This document shows, piece by piece, positions 7,553 to 15,057 of a stretch of 51,640 nt of DNA. The stretch covers positions 1-51,640 of the forward strand of contig JAPOVP010000182.1 in NCBI GenBank assembly GCA_026708085.1, in the 5' to 3' direction. The position numbers and the translations under genes were made by a program. Positions within the stretch are counted from its first letter, which is position 1, and each line of letters opens with the position of its first letter. Origin of the DNA: Caldilineaceae bacterium (GTDB lineage Bacteria; Chloroflexota; Anaerolineae; Caldilineales; Caldilineaceae). Below the pieces are notes generated by a model, which was given only the letters and a program-made list of their open reading frames with translations, did not search any database and was not told the origin of the DNA.

Positions 7553-8716
7553 CTAAACTCCGGCTGCGATGGCTTCATCCAGCGCAAACAGCGGGCGGTA
7601 GGCGTCATGCCCTGCGCCATAAGTTCGATCCATCAAGGCAGCGTACTCGGCAGCATAGGCGGGATTGGTGCGCCAGCGCACACCGAGATATTCCGCGGCT
7701 TTGACGATGCCCAGCACACCGTGTTTGATCTCCTCAAAGGTGTAATCCGGACCCACCGGGACGCACATCCAGCGGGCGAGGTTCGCTGCCGTTCCGCGGT
7801 GATCCGGCGCGCCGTCAGCACCAAGCGCGGCATAATGCAAAGGTCGAATCTGGGGCAGCCAGCGCACGGGCGTGTTTTCCTGCACAACGTAGGCGTAAAA
7901 GGTGGCGGCATCGCTCTCCAGCGGGATTTGCACGGCGACCGCGGTCGCCAGCGCCAGCCTGTTCGGCTCGTGTGTCACCAGCCCGGCGGCTTCACACAGA
8001 CCGCGCCGCACCTCCGCCAGATTCGCGCTTTGCTGCTCTGCCAGTTCCGGCAGACGTTCACTCTGTGCCAATGCCTGCGCTGCATTCGGGCAGTCAACCG
8101 GTTGACGCAATGCTCTCACCTCTGCGTAGAGCGCCTCATCACTGAATACCAGCAGCGCGCCGGGGCGTTCATCAGCATCGGACAGATGCAGGCCGTACAG
8201 CGTCACCGCCGGGCGCTCTGCCGCGCCGGGTGCGGGCAGGGTGTCAGCGCAGTCGAGCCATGTAGCGTTGTGCGGCTGCCACAACCCGCGCACCACCTGC
8301 GTCCAGGTAAAGCGCGTACCGGACGGCGCGAGGCGTAGATGCGCGTCAAAGTCCAGAAAGCTGGGTAGCGCCTTATGATGCTTGATCGACTCTGCCAGGT
8401 CATGGCTGGCATTGGCGGGGACACCGACCCAATCGCCCGGCTGAACTCCCGCCGCCTGATGCAGTAAGCGGCGAGCGCGGTAAGCGTCGCGCACCAGCAC
8501 GACCCAGGCGCCGCCCAGGCGCTCCGACCATGTCGCCTCTGCCTCTTCAAGCGTCACCCCGGCATGTAATGCTGCGTTCGCAGGTAGGGTCAGCCGCTCA
8601 TCCAGCGGGGGGTGCGCGGCATAATCTGCGCCACGAACCGGCAACCCACCGAGCGCCTCCACCGGGCAGAAGCCCCCTAACCATAACGATCCCCAATCAA
8701 CGGGCAGTTTCAACAT
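7553..8716 (-). CDS. DegT/DnrJ/EryC1 aminotransferase-fold protein lacking the PLP lysine
   Basis: About 387 aa, not a recognised enzyme. Several stretches follow the DegT/DnrJ/EryC1 fold in order: 'AAGVQPGDWVGVPANAS' (compare LGIGPGDEVIVPSFTF), 'LPSFLDFDAHLRL' (compare PVFVDVDPDTFNL), 'TWLDCADTLPA' (compare VIEDAAQALGA) and 'LHLSDADERPGALLVFSD' (compare SFHPTKNLGAGEGGAVVTND). The Lys of that last block, which binds pyridoxal phosphate, is missing, so transaminase activity is unlikely. The start is placed at the ATG at 8716, which has GAAGAGG six bases upstream. It sits between the transporter permease and the CobW gene in operon B. It may be a ligand-binding or structural relic; function unknown. 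Confidence 0.72.
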   Translation of the reverse strand: MLKLPVDWGSLWLGGFCPVEALGGLPVRGADYAAHPPLDERLTLPANAALHAGVTLEEAEATWSERLGGAWVVLVRDAYRARRLLHQAAGVQPGDWVGVPANASHDLAESIKHHKALPSFLDFDAHLRLAPSGTRFTWTQVVRGLWQPHNATWLDCADTLPAPGAAERPAVTLYGLHLSDADERPGALLVFSDEALYAEVRALRQPVDCPNAAQALAQSERLPELAEQQSANLAEVRRGLCEAAGLVTHEPNRLALATAVAVQIPLESDAATFYAYVVQENTPVRWLPQIRPLHYAALGADGAPDHRGTAANLARWMCVPVGPDYTFEEIKHGVLGIVKAAEYLGVRWRTNPAYAAEYAALMDRTYGAGHDAYRPLFALDEAIAAGV

Positions 8717-8927
8717 CTTTGTCCTCTTCATTTTCTTTATGTCTACGGGTGCAAGTGCTCTTCATGGGCGTAGATGACTACCTGCAAATCAAGAAACCAG
8801 CCGTCCCTAACCAGGGATAAGGCCCTCACAACCTTCGGCCAGACACAGCCCCTGAGGCTGTTCAGGTTGGGGCGCCGGGCGGTCTCCCGCGACGGCTCCG
8901 GACGAGCGCCTCTCGAGAAGGGGATGT
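8717..8927 (-). other. Intercistronic leader with hairpins
   Basis: A 211-bp gap within operon B. Read on the minus strand it contains an ACAGCC/GGCTGT hairpin and a CCCTGGTTAGGG hairpin. I could not assign it to a riboswitch class. It could mark RNA processing or an internal start. Confidence 0.4.
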
Positions 8928-9746
8928 TCAGACAGGGGCTCTTCGCCTGAATGCGACTGCCAGTGCGAATATCGCGCTTGCCACCAGGGTCATGGCGGGA
9001 CCGGCGGGCAGGTTGAAGTGGTAGGAGATGTAGAGGCCGGTCACGGCGGCCGTGGTCCCAATTGCCGCGGCCGCTATCATCATCGAGACAAAACGTCTGA
9101 CCAAAAGATAGGCCGTGGCAGCAGGTGTGACCAGCATCGCCATGACCAGAATGACACCGGCCGCCTGAATTCCGATCACGATAACAAGGGCAAGCATGAC
9201 CAGGAACACGTAGTCGACGATGTTGGTACGCCTACCGAGAACCTGGGCCCCCACGGGATCGAAGCTGGCGAACAACAGCCAGTGGTGCAGAGCGAACAGC
9301 CCCAGGATGACCGCCACGGTTATCCCAAGGGACACATAGATGCTGGTCGGAGATATGCCCAGGAGCTGCCCAAGGAGCAGGTCTTCCATGTCGACCCGAA
9401 TCGTGGTTGAAGTCGACAGCATCGCAAGTCCGAGGGCAAACATGGCCGCAAAGAGGATGCCAATGGAGGTATCGGTACTGAGGCCTGCGCGCCGGCTCAC
9501 AATCCTGACGAGCACGGCAACGGCGACGCCTGTAGGGACGGCGGCGATGGCCGGGTTGATGCCTGCGATGAACCCAAGCACCATGCCCGGCAGCACGGCG
9601 TGGGCGAGAGCGTCCCCCATGAAGGCGAGGTTCCTGGTGACGACGTAGGCGCCAACGAGGGGACACATCACGCCCACAAGCACCGAGCCGATCAGGGCCC
9701 TCACCATGAAGCCGTACTCAAGCGGGGCGACAAAGAACTCTATCAC
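8928..9746 (-). CDS. aztB: Metal ABC transporter permease, ZnuB/AztB type
   Basis: A 272-aa ABC-3 family inner-membrane permease with about eight hydrophobic segments and the family signature 'RNLAFMGDALAHAVLPG' near residues 38-54. Length and pattern match ZnuB/MntB/AztB. It forms the channel of the importer with the ATPase encoded 9 bp upstream. The gene symbol follows the AztD-like domain fused to the binding protein of the same operon; znuB would be an equally fair name. Zinc is inferred. Confidence 0.92.
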   Translation of the reverse strand: MIEFFVAPLEYGFMVRALIGSVLVGVMCPLVGAYVVTRNLAFMGDALAHAVLPGMVLGFIAGINPAIAAVPTGVAVAVLVRIVSRRAGLSTDTSIGILFAAMFALGLAMLSTSTTIRVDMEDLLLGQLLGISPTSIYVSLGITVAVILGLFALHHWLLFASFDPVGAQVLGRRTNIVDYVFLVMLALVIVIGIQAAGVILVMAMLVTPAATAYLLVRRFVSMMIAAAAIGTTAAVTGLYISYHFNLPAGPAMTLVASAIFALAVAFRRRAPV

Positions 9747-9755
9747 GTCCTCTTG

Positions 9756-10511
9756 CTACCGCTCCCCGTCCATCGTGAGGCGCACACCGTGGGCACCGTA
9801 CAGTTGCTCCATGACCTCGGACGTAAACACTTCGTCGGGAGGGCCGCAGGCGCAGACGCGGCGGTTCAGACACAGTACCTGGTCGAAACGTCCGGCCAGG
9901 TTGGTCAGGTCGTGGGTCGCCAGCAGGACAATGCGCCCTTCATTGCGCACTGTTTGGAGGACCTCGACGAGGCCCTCCTGGGCGCCGGCGTCAACACCGC
10001 TGAAGGCTTCATCGAGGAGAAGCACACTCGCCTCCTGGGTGAGCGCCCTGGCCACGAATACCCTCTGCCTCTGCCCTCCCGAGAGCTCCGTCATCAGAGC
10101 GGAACGATGGTCAGACAGGCCCACACGGCACAGGCAGTCGTCGACAAGCTCGCGATCTCTCTTCCCGGGACGCCGGCACCATCCCAGTCTGCAGCAGCGG
10201 CCCATCATGACAACGTCCATGGCGGTCACGGGGAACCGCCAGTTGACGCTCTCTCGCTGAGGCACGTAGGCCAGCGCTCCACTTCCCTTGTCCACACGGT
10301 GAAGGGTCACCTTCCCCTGGCGAACCGGGAGGAGCCCGGCAATCGCATTGAACAGCGTGCTCTTGCCGGCCCCGTTCGGTCCTACAACGCCCATCAGGGT
10401 CCCCGCGCCTACGTCGAAGCTGACGTCACTCAGGGCCTTGTGCCCATCGAACTCGACGGTCACGTCCTGAAGCGACATTCTGGCGGCGTGCGGGTACGGA
10501 GTGGTGTTCAT
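9756..10511 (-). CDS. aztA: Metal ABC transporter ATP-binding protein, ZnuC/AztA type
   Basis: A 251-aa ABC ATPase with Walker A GPNGAGKS (residues 44-51), Q-loop VPQRESVNWRFP (83-94), signature LSGGQ (143-147), Walker B VLLLDEA (163-169) and switch His in ATHDL. The VPQR..VnWrFPv pattern is typical of cluster A-I metal importers. Its ATG overlaps the stop of the substrate-binding gene (ATGA), so the two are translationally coupled. It energises the permease encoded next. Confidence 0.94.
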   Translation of the reverse strand: MNTTPYPHAARMSLQDVTVEFDGHKALSDVSFDVGAGTLMGVVGPNGAGKSTLFNAIAGLLPVRQGKVTLHRVDKGSGALAYVPQRESVNWRFPVTAMDVVMMGRCCRLGWCRRPGKRDRELVDDCLCRVGLSDHRSALMTELSGGQRQRVFVARALTQEASVLLLDEAFSGVDAGAQEGLVEVLQTVRNEGRIVLLATHDLTNLAGRFDQVLCLNRRVCACGPPDEVFTSEVMEQLYGAHGVRLTMDGER

Positions 10512-12862
10512 TTCAAAGCCTCAACGATGCGTTCCACGTTTGTACGTACCATGCCAAGGTAGGTGTCGGCGCCGCTGCCCTCGGGCCCAAGCGAACCCGA
10601 AAAGAGCCGGAACAGCTCTGCGCCGGTCTCGGTTGCTATGGTTTGCGCCAGCCTCTCGCTGACCGTCGTCTCGCCAAACAGGGCTGGTATTTCATGCTCC
10701 CGAACCACCTCGACCACGTCCGCGATGTGCTCCGCAGACGGCTCCACGTGCGTCGCAAGTGACGGTATGACGAGGCCAACTATCTCGAACCCATACAACG
10801 CTGCAAAGTAGGAGAAGGCGTCATGTGACGTGACCAGCAGTCTGCGCTCCGGCGCCACGGCACTGACCTGCTCCTGGACCCAGGCGTGAAGCTCGTCGAG
10901 CTGCTCCCCGTACTCTGCGGCGTTCCGAAGGTAGGTCTCCGCGCCTTCAGGGTCGATAGCCGAAAGCCGGGCGGCCACTTCGTTGACCGCGACCTTCACC
11001 CGGATCGGATCAAACCAGAAGTGGGGATCCAGAGGGCCGTGGTGGTGCCCTTCATGGCCGTGCTCGTCCTCATCGTGCTCGTCGTGGCCGTGCTCATCCT
11101 CTTCATGCTCGTCATGGCCGTGCTCGTCCTCATCGTGCTCGTCATGGCCTTCATGGGGTGCGCCGCCCGCGTCGACGAGTCCGACGAACGCCAGGCTCGA
11201 CGGCGCGCCGCCGACTTCCCACTCCTCCTCGATCTCCATCTCTTCAAGGTGGACGGCCATGACGCGGCCGCTGTTGGGGTCGGCGACGTAGAGCCACTCG
11301 CCAACAACGATGAACGCGGGACGACCGGCATCACCAGGCCCGACCAGCTCCATGGTCTCGAGCAGTTCGCCGTCATGCGCGTCGAGCGCGTGCAGCACGC
11401 CGTCAGTGCCGAGCACATAGAGCAGCTCGCCATCGCTGGAGAACTTCGTGGAAACGCTCGGCTCGCTGAACACCTGGCGCATTTCGCTGTGGTCCACGTC
11501 AATCAGCCAAATGCCATCGTCGGCGAAGCCCTCACCGTCGAAGTAGAAGGCCTTGCCGAAGAAATGCTCGACGTGGTGGTGACCGTAGACCGAACCGATC
11601 CGAGAGTCTGCGCGCATCTCCGCCGGATTGGCGATGAACTCGTGCTCGTACTCGCCATCGTGAACGTGGAGGTAGAGCACGCCGCCGGTGCATCCAAGGG
11701 CGACGCCATGCTCATTGTGGGACTCACCGTGCATGCCCGGGCATGAGCGATTGCTGGCGTCGTAGACGACCTGATCACTGAAGTCGCGAACTTCGGCGCC
11801 AACAGGCAGGCTGTCGTTGGAATTCTCGGGGTAGTCGGGATTCTTCGTGGTAACGACGACGTGCTCGTCGGAGATGACAAGCGCGGCGCCATGCTGCGGT
11901 CCGGCCTCAAGCACGACCGGATCATAGTCGCCGCGTGCGTTCGCCAGGTCCGCCTCGTTGATCAGGATGGCATGACCGCTGATGTCTGCGAAGATCGCGG
12001 TCCAGCCGTGGCTGTTGACATAATGGATCGGCTGCTCGTCAGCGATCTCCAACGCATGACGGGAGACGGGTTGGGTGACGAGGTCGTAGTGATCGCCGTG
12101 CTCGACGAGGAAGACGCCGCTGTCGAAGACGTGGATCCGGTCGTCGCCGTCCTCCGGCCCGCGGGCGAGGACGATGGCGTAGCGGTGAGTTGGGCTGGGG
12201 TACACGGTCGCGCGGGGCGCAGCGACCTTGAAGATTCCGCTGTCAACGTCACCGGTCGATAGGTCGATGACGGAGAGGTGCGCTTCTACCGCATCGGCAA
12301 CGAGCAAGCGCCCCGTGATCATCTCGTCTTGGTCACCATGGTCGTCGTCGTGGTCGTGCCCTTCATGGTCATCGTCGTCATGGGCCTCGTGGTCGTCGTC
12401 GTGGTCGTGCCCTTCGTGGTCATCGTCGCCATGGGCCTCGTGGTCGTCATGCATATCGACCATGGTGAACTCGATCGGATCGACTCCTTCACCAAGCGCG
12501 ACGATCCTGGACTCGTCTGCACTGGCGTTGTGCAGGAGATCCTGCAGCCAGTCGGCCTCCAGGCCGAGACCGACAGTCAACACAAGATCGGCGTCAGCTA
12601 CCCTGGCAACGTCGCGGGCGCCTGGCAGAAAGGTGTGCGGATCGCCGCCCACCGGAAGCAGGCTGAAGACCTCTACCCTGCTTCCACCTACTACCCGGGC
12701 CCAATCGGCCACAAAGTTGGTGGTTGCCACCACCTGGACCGGCGTGCCGGAGGGTGAGGCCTGCTGGCCTGACTGCGTACTTGTCGGCGCGACTGGGGTG
12801 CAAGCGGCGAGGAGGAACAGAATTGCCAGAACCGAGGACAGAATTCGAAGTGAGTGAAGCAT
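10508..12862 (-). CDS. Fusion of AztC/ZnuA-like zinc-binding lipoprotein with an inserted AztD-like beta-propeller
   Basis: A 784-aa secreted lipoprotein (lipobox LLAAC, Cys21). Residues about 42-134 are the N-lobe of a cluster A-I metal-binding protein, with His76 in DPHTF. Residues 137-180 are a His/Asp-rich linker. Residues about 182-562 form a beta-propeller resembling the periplasmic zinc chaperone AztD: 'RLLVADAVEAHLSVIDLSTG', 'FLVEHGDHYDL', a Cys374/Cys391 pair in CPGMHGE...GCTGG, and several 'lyVl' blades. A second His-rich loop with repeated HDEHDEDEHG follows (570-608), then the C-lobe with His613 and His680. The usual last ligand, Asp in 'SDSLG', is Gly756. The start at 12862 is set by the signal peptide. 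Known Aztabcd systems encode AztC and AztD as separate proteins that pass zinc between them; here chaperone and acceptor are one chain. It is the first gene of operon B. Confidence 0.88.
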   Translation of the reverse strand: MLHSLRILSSVLAILFLLAACTPVAPTSTQSGQQASPSGTPVQVVATTNFVADWARVVGGSRVEVFSLLPVGGDPHTFLPGARDVARVADADLVLTVGLGLEADWLQDLLHNASADESRIVALGEGVDPIEFTMVDMHDDHEAHGDDDHEGHDHDDDHEAHDDDDHEGHDHDDDHGDQDEMITGRLLVADAVEAHLSVIDLSTGDVDSGIFKVAAPRATVYPSPTHRYAIVLARGPEDGDDRIHVFDSGVFLVEHGDHYDLVTQPVSRHALEIADEQPIHYVNSHGWTAIFADISGHAILINEADLANARGDYDPVVLEAGPQHGAALVISDEHVVVTTKNPDYPENSNDSLPVGAEVRDFSDQVVYDASNRSCPGMHGESHNEHGVALGCTGGVLYLHVHDGEYEHEFIANPAEMRADSRIGSVYGHHHVEHFFGKAFYFDGEGFADDGIWLIDVDHSEMRQVFSEPSVSTKFSSDGELLYVLGTDGVLHALDAHDGELLETMELVGPGDAGRPAFIVVGEWLYVADPNSGRVMAVHLEEMEIEEEWEVGGAPSSLAFVGLVDAGGAPHEGHDEHDEDEHGHDEHEEDEHGHDEHDEDEHGHEGHHHGPLDPHFWFDPIRVKVAVNEVAARLSAIDPEGAETYLRNAAEYGEQLDELHAWVQEQVSAVAPERRLLVTSHDAFSYFAALYGFEIVGLVIPSLATHVEPSAEHIADVVEVVREHEIPALFGETTVSERLAQTIATETGAELFRLFSGSLGPEGSGADTYLGMVRTNVERIVEALK

Positions 12863-12927
12863 TTGCGGGTACCTTTTCGTCAGGCTGGTGGCGTGTGCCC
12901 CCACAATTGGCGTCAGGACAGTTGGCG

Positions 12928-12986
12928 TCAGGCGCCGGCAGAGCTGCGGCAGTCGGTGCAAAGCCTTCCGTCGTATTGTGGGATTT
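12928..12986 (-). pseudogene. Deletion remnant of a fur-family gene
   Basis: The sequence matches both ends of the intact fur gene at 4362-4799: the tail ending CACCGACTGCCG...TCTGCCGGCGCCTGA is joined directly to the codons for SHNTTE. About 380 bp between them are gone, the ATG reads AAA, and the two pieces are in different frames. Flanking promoter, operator and downstream spacer also match the intact locus, so the whole regulatory block was duplicated before the gene was lost. Confidence 0.85.
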
Positions 12987-12999
12987 GGTAATTTTATTT

Positions 13000-13017
13000 G
13001 TTGCAAAAATTTGCAAC
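13000..13017. promoter_or_regulatory. Palindromic metal-regulator operator, copy 2
   Basis: A perfect inverted repeat GTTGCAA-AAAT-TTGCAAC, 7 bp past the -10 box of operon B. Arms and position are identical to the operator at 4813-4830. Confidence 0.85.
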
Positions 13018-13024
13018 AGCACAC

Positions 13025-13053
13025 AGTTTAGCACACGCCAGCGGCCGTGTCAA
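13025..13053 (-). promoter_or_regulatory. Sigma-A type promoter of the aztCD-aztA-aztB operon
   Basis: On the minus strand, TTGACA (13048-13053), a 17-bp spacer, and TAAACT (13025-13030). It is near identical in layout to the promoter at 4838-4866. Confidence 0.83.
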
Positions 13054-13381
13054 CCCCAGTTTCCCGAAAACTGCTTTCTCATTTCCAAAGTGCACCCGAT
13101 GACTGTACCATCTTGCCGTCGAGACAGAAAATCTCCATATGCTCCACAGTTTTTCTTCATCGAGGCGCGTCTGCTGCATAGCAGATTTACTCTGTGTCCG
13201 GCACGTTGCGGGTGTCGAAGTGGTCGGCCAACAAGACGTCGCCGCCAGACGCTGCGGCCACGCCGTGTGTGGATGGTTCAGAGAAGGCTCTATTCGCGCG
13301 TGTATGGGGGAACCACCAAGGGAATCTTCAAACGCTACCCAGTACAGGGCCCCAGTGGTTCGTGATCCGCGGTCAGTTGCG
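13054..13381. other. Intergenic stretch; first part homologous to 4867-4980
   Basis: Up to about 13165 the bases follow the region upstream of the fur operon and then diverge. The remainder up to the murA stop shows no gene or clear signal. Confidence 0.6.
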
Positions 13382-14698
13382 TCAGGCGTCTGTGCGCTCA
13401 ATGCGGGCGCCGAGGGCGCGCAGTTTTTCGTCGACGCGCTGGTATCCCCGGTCGATCTGTTCGATATTGCCGATGAGGGTGCGGCCTTCGGCGCTGAGGG
13501 CGGCGAGGACGAGGGCCATGCCGGCGCGGATGTCGGGGCTGCTGACCTCCTGGCCGACGAGGCGGGCGGGGCCGACGACGACGACGCGGTGCGGGTCGCA
13601 GACGATGATCTGCGCGCCCATGGCCGCGAGTTTGTCGACGAAGTAGAGGCGGCTCTCGAACATCTTCTCGTGAATGAGGACGGTGCCCTGGGCCTGGCTG
13701 GCGACGACAACGGCGATACTCAACACGTCGGGCGGAAAGGCGGGCCAGGGGGCGTCGTCGATCTTGGGGATGGCGCCGCCGAAGTCGGGGCGGACGCGCA
13801 GGTCCTGCTCGTCTGGCAAGAGGAGCGAATAGCCGGTGAGGGCGGCATTGGGGTCCTCCTGCAGGTGCATTTGTACGCCCAGGCGCTGGCAGAAGACCAT
13901 TTCGAGCATGCGTAGATGGTCGGGGGCGACGTTGGCGATGCGGAGGTCACCGCGGGTGATGGCGCCGAGGCCGATGAAGCTGCCGACCTCCATGTAGTCG
14001 GGGCCGACAGTGGCGCTAGCGCCGTGGAGCCGCTCCTGGCCGTGGACGTGGAGAGTGTTGCTGCCGATGCCGTCGATGGGGCAGCCCATGGCGACCAGCA
14101 GGCGGCACAGTTCCTGGACATGGGGTTCGCTGGCGGTATTGCGGAGGATGGTGGTGCCCTGGGCCAGGGAGGCGGCCATAACGGCGTTCTGGGTGGCGGT
14201 CACGGATGCCTCGTCGAGCAGGATATCGGCGCCGCGCAGTCTGCCGGAAGAGGTCAGCTCGAAGCGGCCGCTGTTGGGGCGGGCGAAGGAGGCGCCCAGC
14301 TGTTCGAAGACCAGCAGGTGGGTGTCGATGCGGCGGCGGCCGATATCATCACCGCCGGCTGCGCCCTCGACCCGGAAGGCGCCCTGGCGGGCGAGGAGCG
14401 GCCCCATCAGGTTGAGGCCGCCGCGGATGCGTCCGAAGAGCTGGGGGTCGGGCGCGTGTCCGTGCAGTTTGTCGGCGCGCAGCGTGAGCCGGTTGCCTTC
14501 TTTGCGCACGTAAACGCCCAGACCTTCCAGAATGGTGAGCATGGCGGCGACGTCGTCTATCTGCGGGACGTTATCCAGGGTGACGGTCTCGTCGGTGAGC
14601 AGAGATGCGGCGATAAGGGGGAAGGAGGCGTTTTTGTTGCCGCTGATGTTGACAGTTCCCTCGATGCGGTGGCCGCCCTGGATGGCAAATGAGGCCAT
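13382..14698 (-). CDS. murA: UDP-N-acetylglucosamine 1-carboxyvinyltransferase (MurA), Asp variant
   Basis: A 438-aa enzyme that transfers enolpyruvate from PEP to UDP-GlcNAc, the first committed step of peptidoglycan synthesis. The N-terminal GTVNISGNKNA (Lys22, Asn23) and the loop GGDDIGRRRIDTH are clear. In that loop the position of the catalytic Cys (Cys115 in E. coli, in GGCTIG) is Asp117. Natural Asp variants (for example in Chlamydia and Mycobacterium) are active and insensitive to fosfomycin, so intrinsic resistance is expected. The start at 14698 has AAAGGAG upstream and fits the family N-terminus; the longer frame would add 40 unlikely residues. Confidence 0.95.
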   Translation of the reverse strand: MASFAIQGGHRIEGTVNISGNKNASFPLIAASLLTDETVTLDNVPQIDDVAAMLTILEGLGVYVRKEGNRLTLRADKLHGHAPDPQLFGRIRGGLNLMGPLLARQGAFRVEGAAGGDDIGRRRIDTHLLVFEQLGASFARPNSGRFELTSSGRLRGADILLDEASVTATQNAVMAASLAQGTTILRNTASEPHVQELCRLLVAMGCPIDGIGSNTLHVHGQERLHGASATVGPDYMEVGSFIGLGAITRGDLRIANVAPDHLRMLEMVFCQRLGVQMHLQEDPNAALTGYSLLLPDEQDLRVRPDFGGAIPKIDDAPWPAFPPDVLSIAVVVASQAQGTVLIHEKMFESRLYFVDKLAAMGAQIIVCDPHRVVVVGPARLVGQEVSSPDIRAGMALVLAALSAEGRTLIGNIEQIDRGYQRVDEKLRALGARIERTDA

Positions 14699-15057
14699 GC
14701 TTTCTCCTTTGGTGGTTGTACAGTGGGACGTTGCGTCAGTTGATTCCTGCGGTACCCGGATGCGGCTGCGGGACAGTTGCTGGCAGGCAGGCGAAAGACC
14801 CTGCGATTCGGGTATCAATTTCCCGATTTGTCCCCAGATATATTGATCACAGGTCAGTCAATTGTAGAACGGTCTACCCTTCCCGTCTAATCCGTTTTCA
14901 GAGCAATTTTGGAGGCATTGTGATCCACGAAGTGGGTCCCTGTCGTTCGCCATTTTTGGGCGTATGTGATAAAATCAGAAGGCTAAACTGTGCCGCAAAA
15001 ACGCCAATTTGAGGACGGAATCGGGATGGGTTTGTCCGGCCGAAACGGGACGCGTTT
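14699..15057. other. Divergent intergenic region between murA and a membrane-protein gene
   Basis: 359 bp that must hold the promoters of both genes. A TGATAAAAT stretch near 14968 could be a -10 region for the rightward gene, but no good -35 goes with it. No small gene is seen. Confidence 0.5.

Noticed and set aside
8717..8927. Cobalamin or other riboswitch before the DegT-like gene
   Set aside because: I found hairpins but no conserved riboswitch core; left as an unassigned leader.
12594..13034. 146-codon frame starting near the fur fossil
   Set aside because: It overlaps the signal-peptide region of the AztC-like gene in another frame and only its first residues derive from fur.
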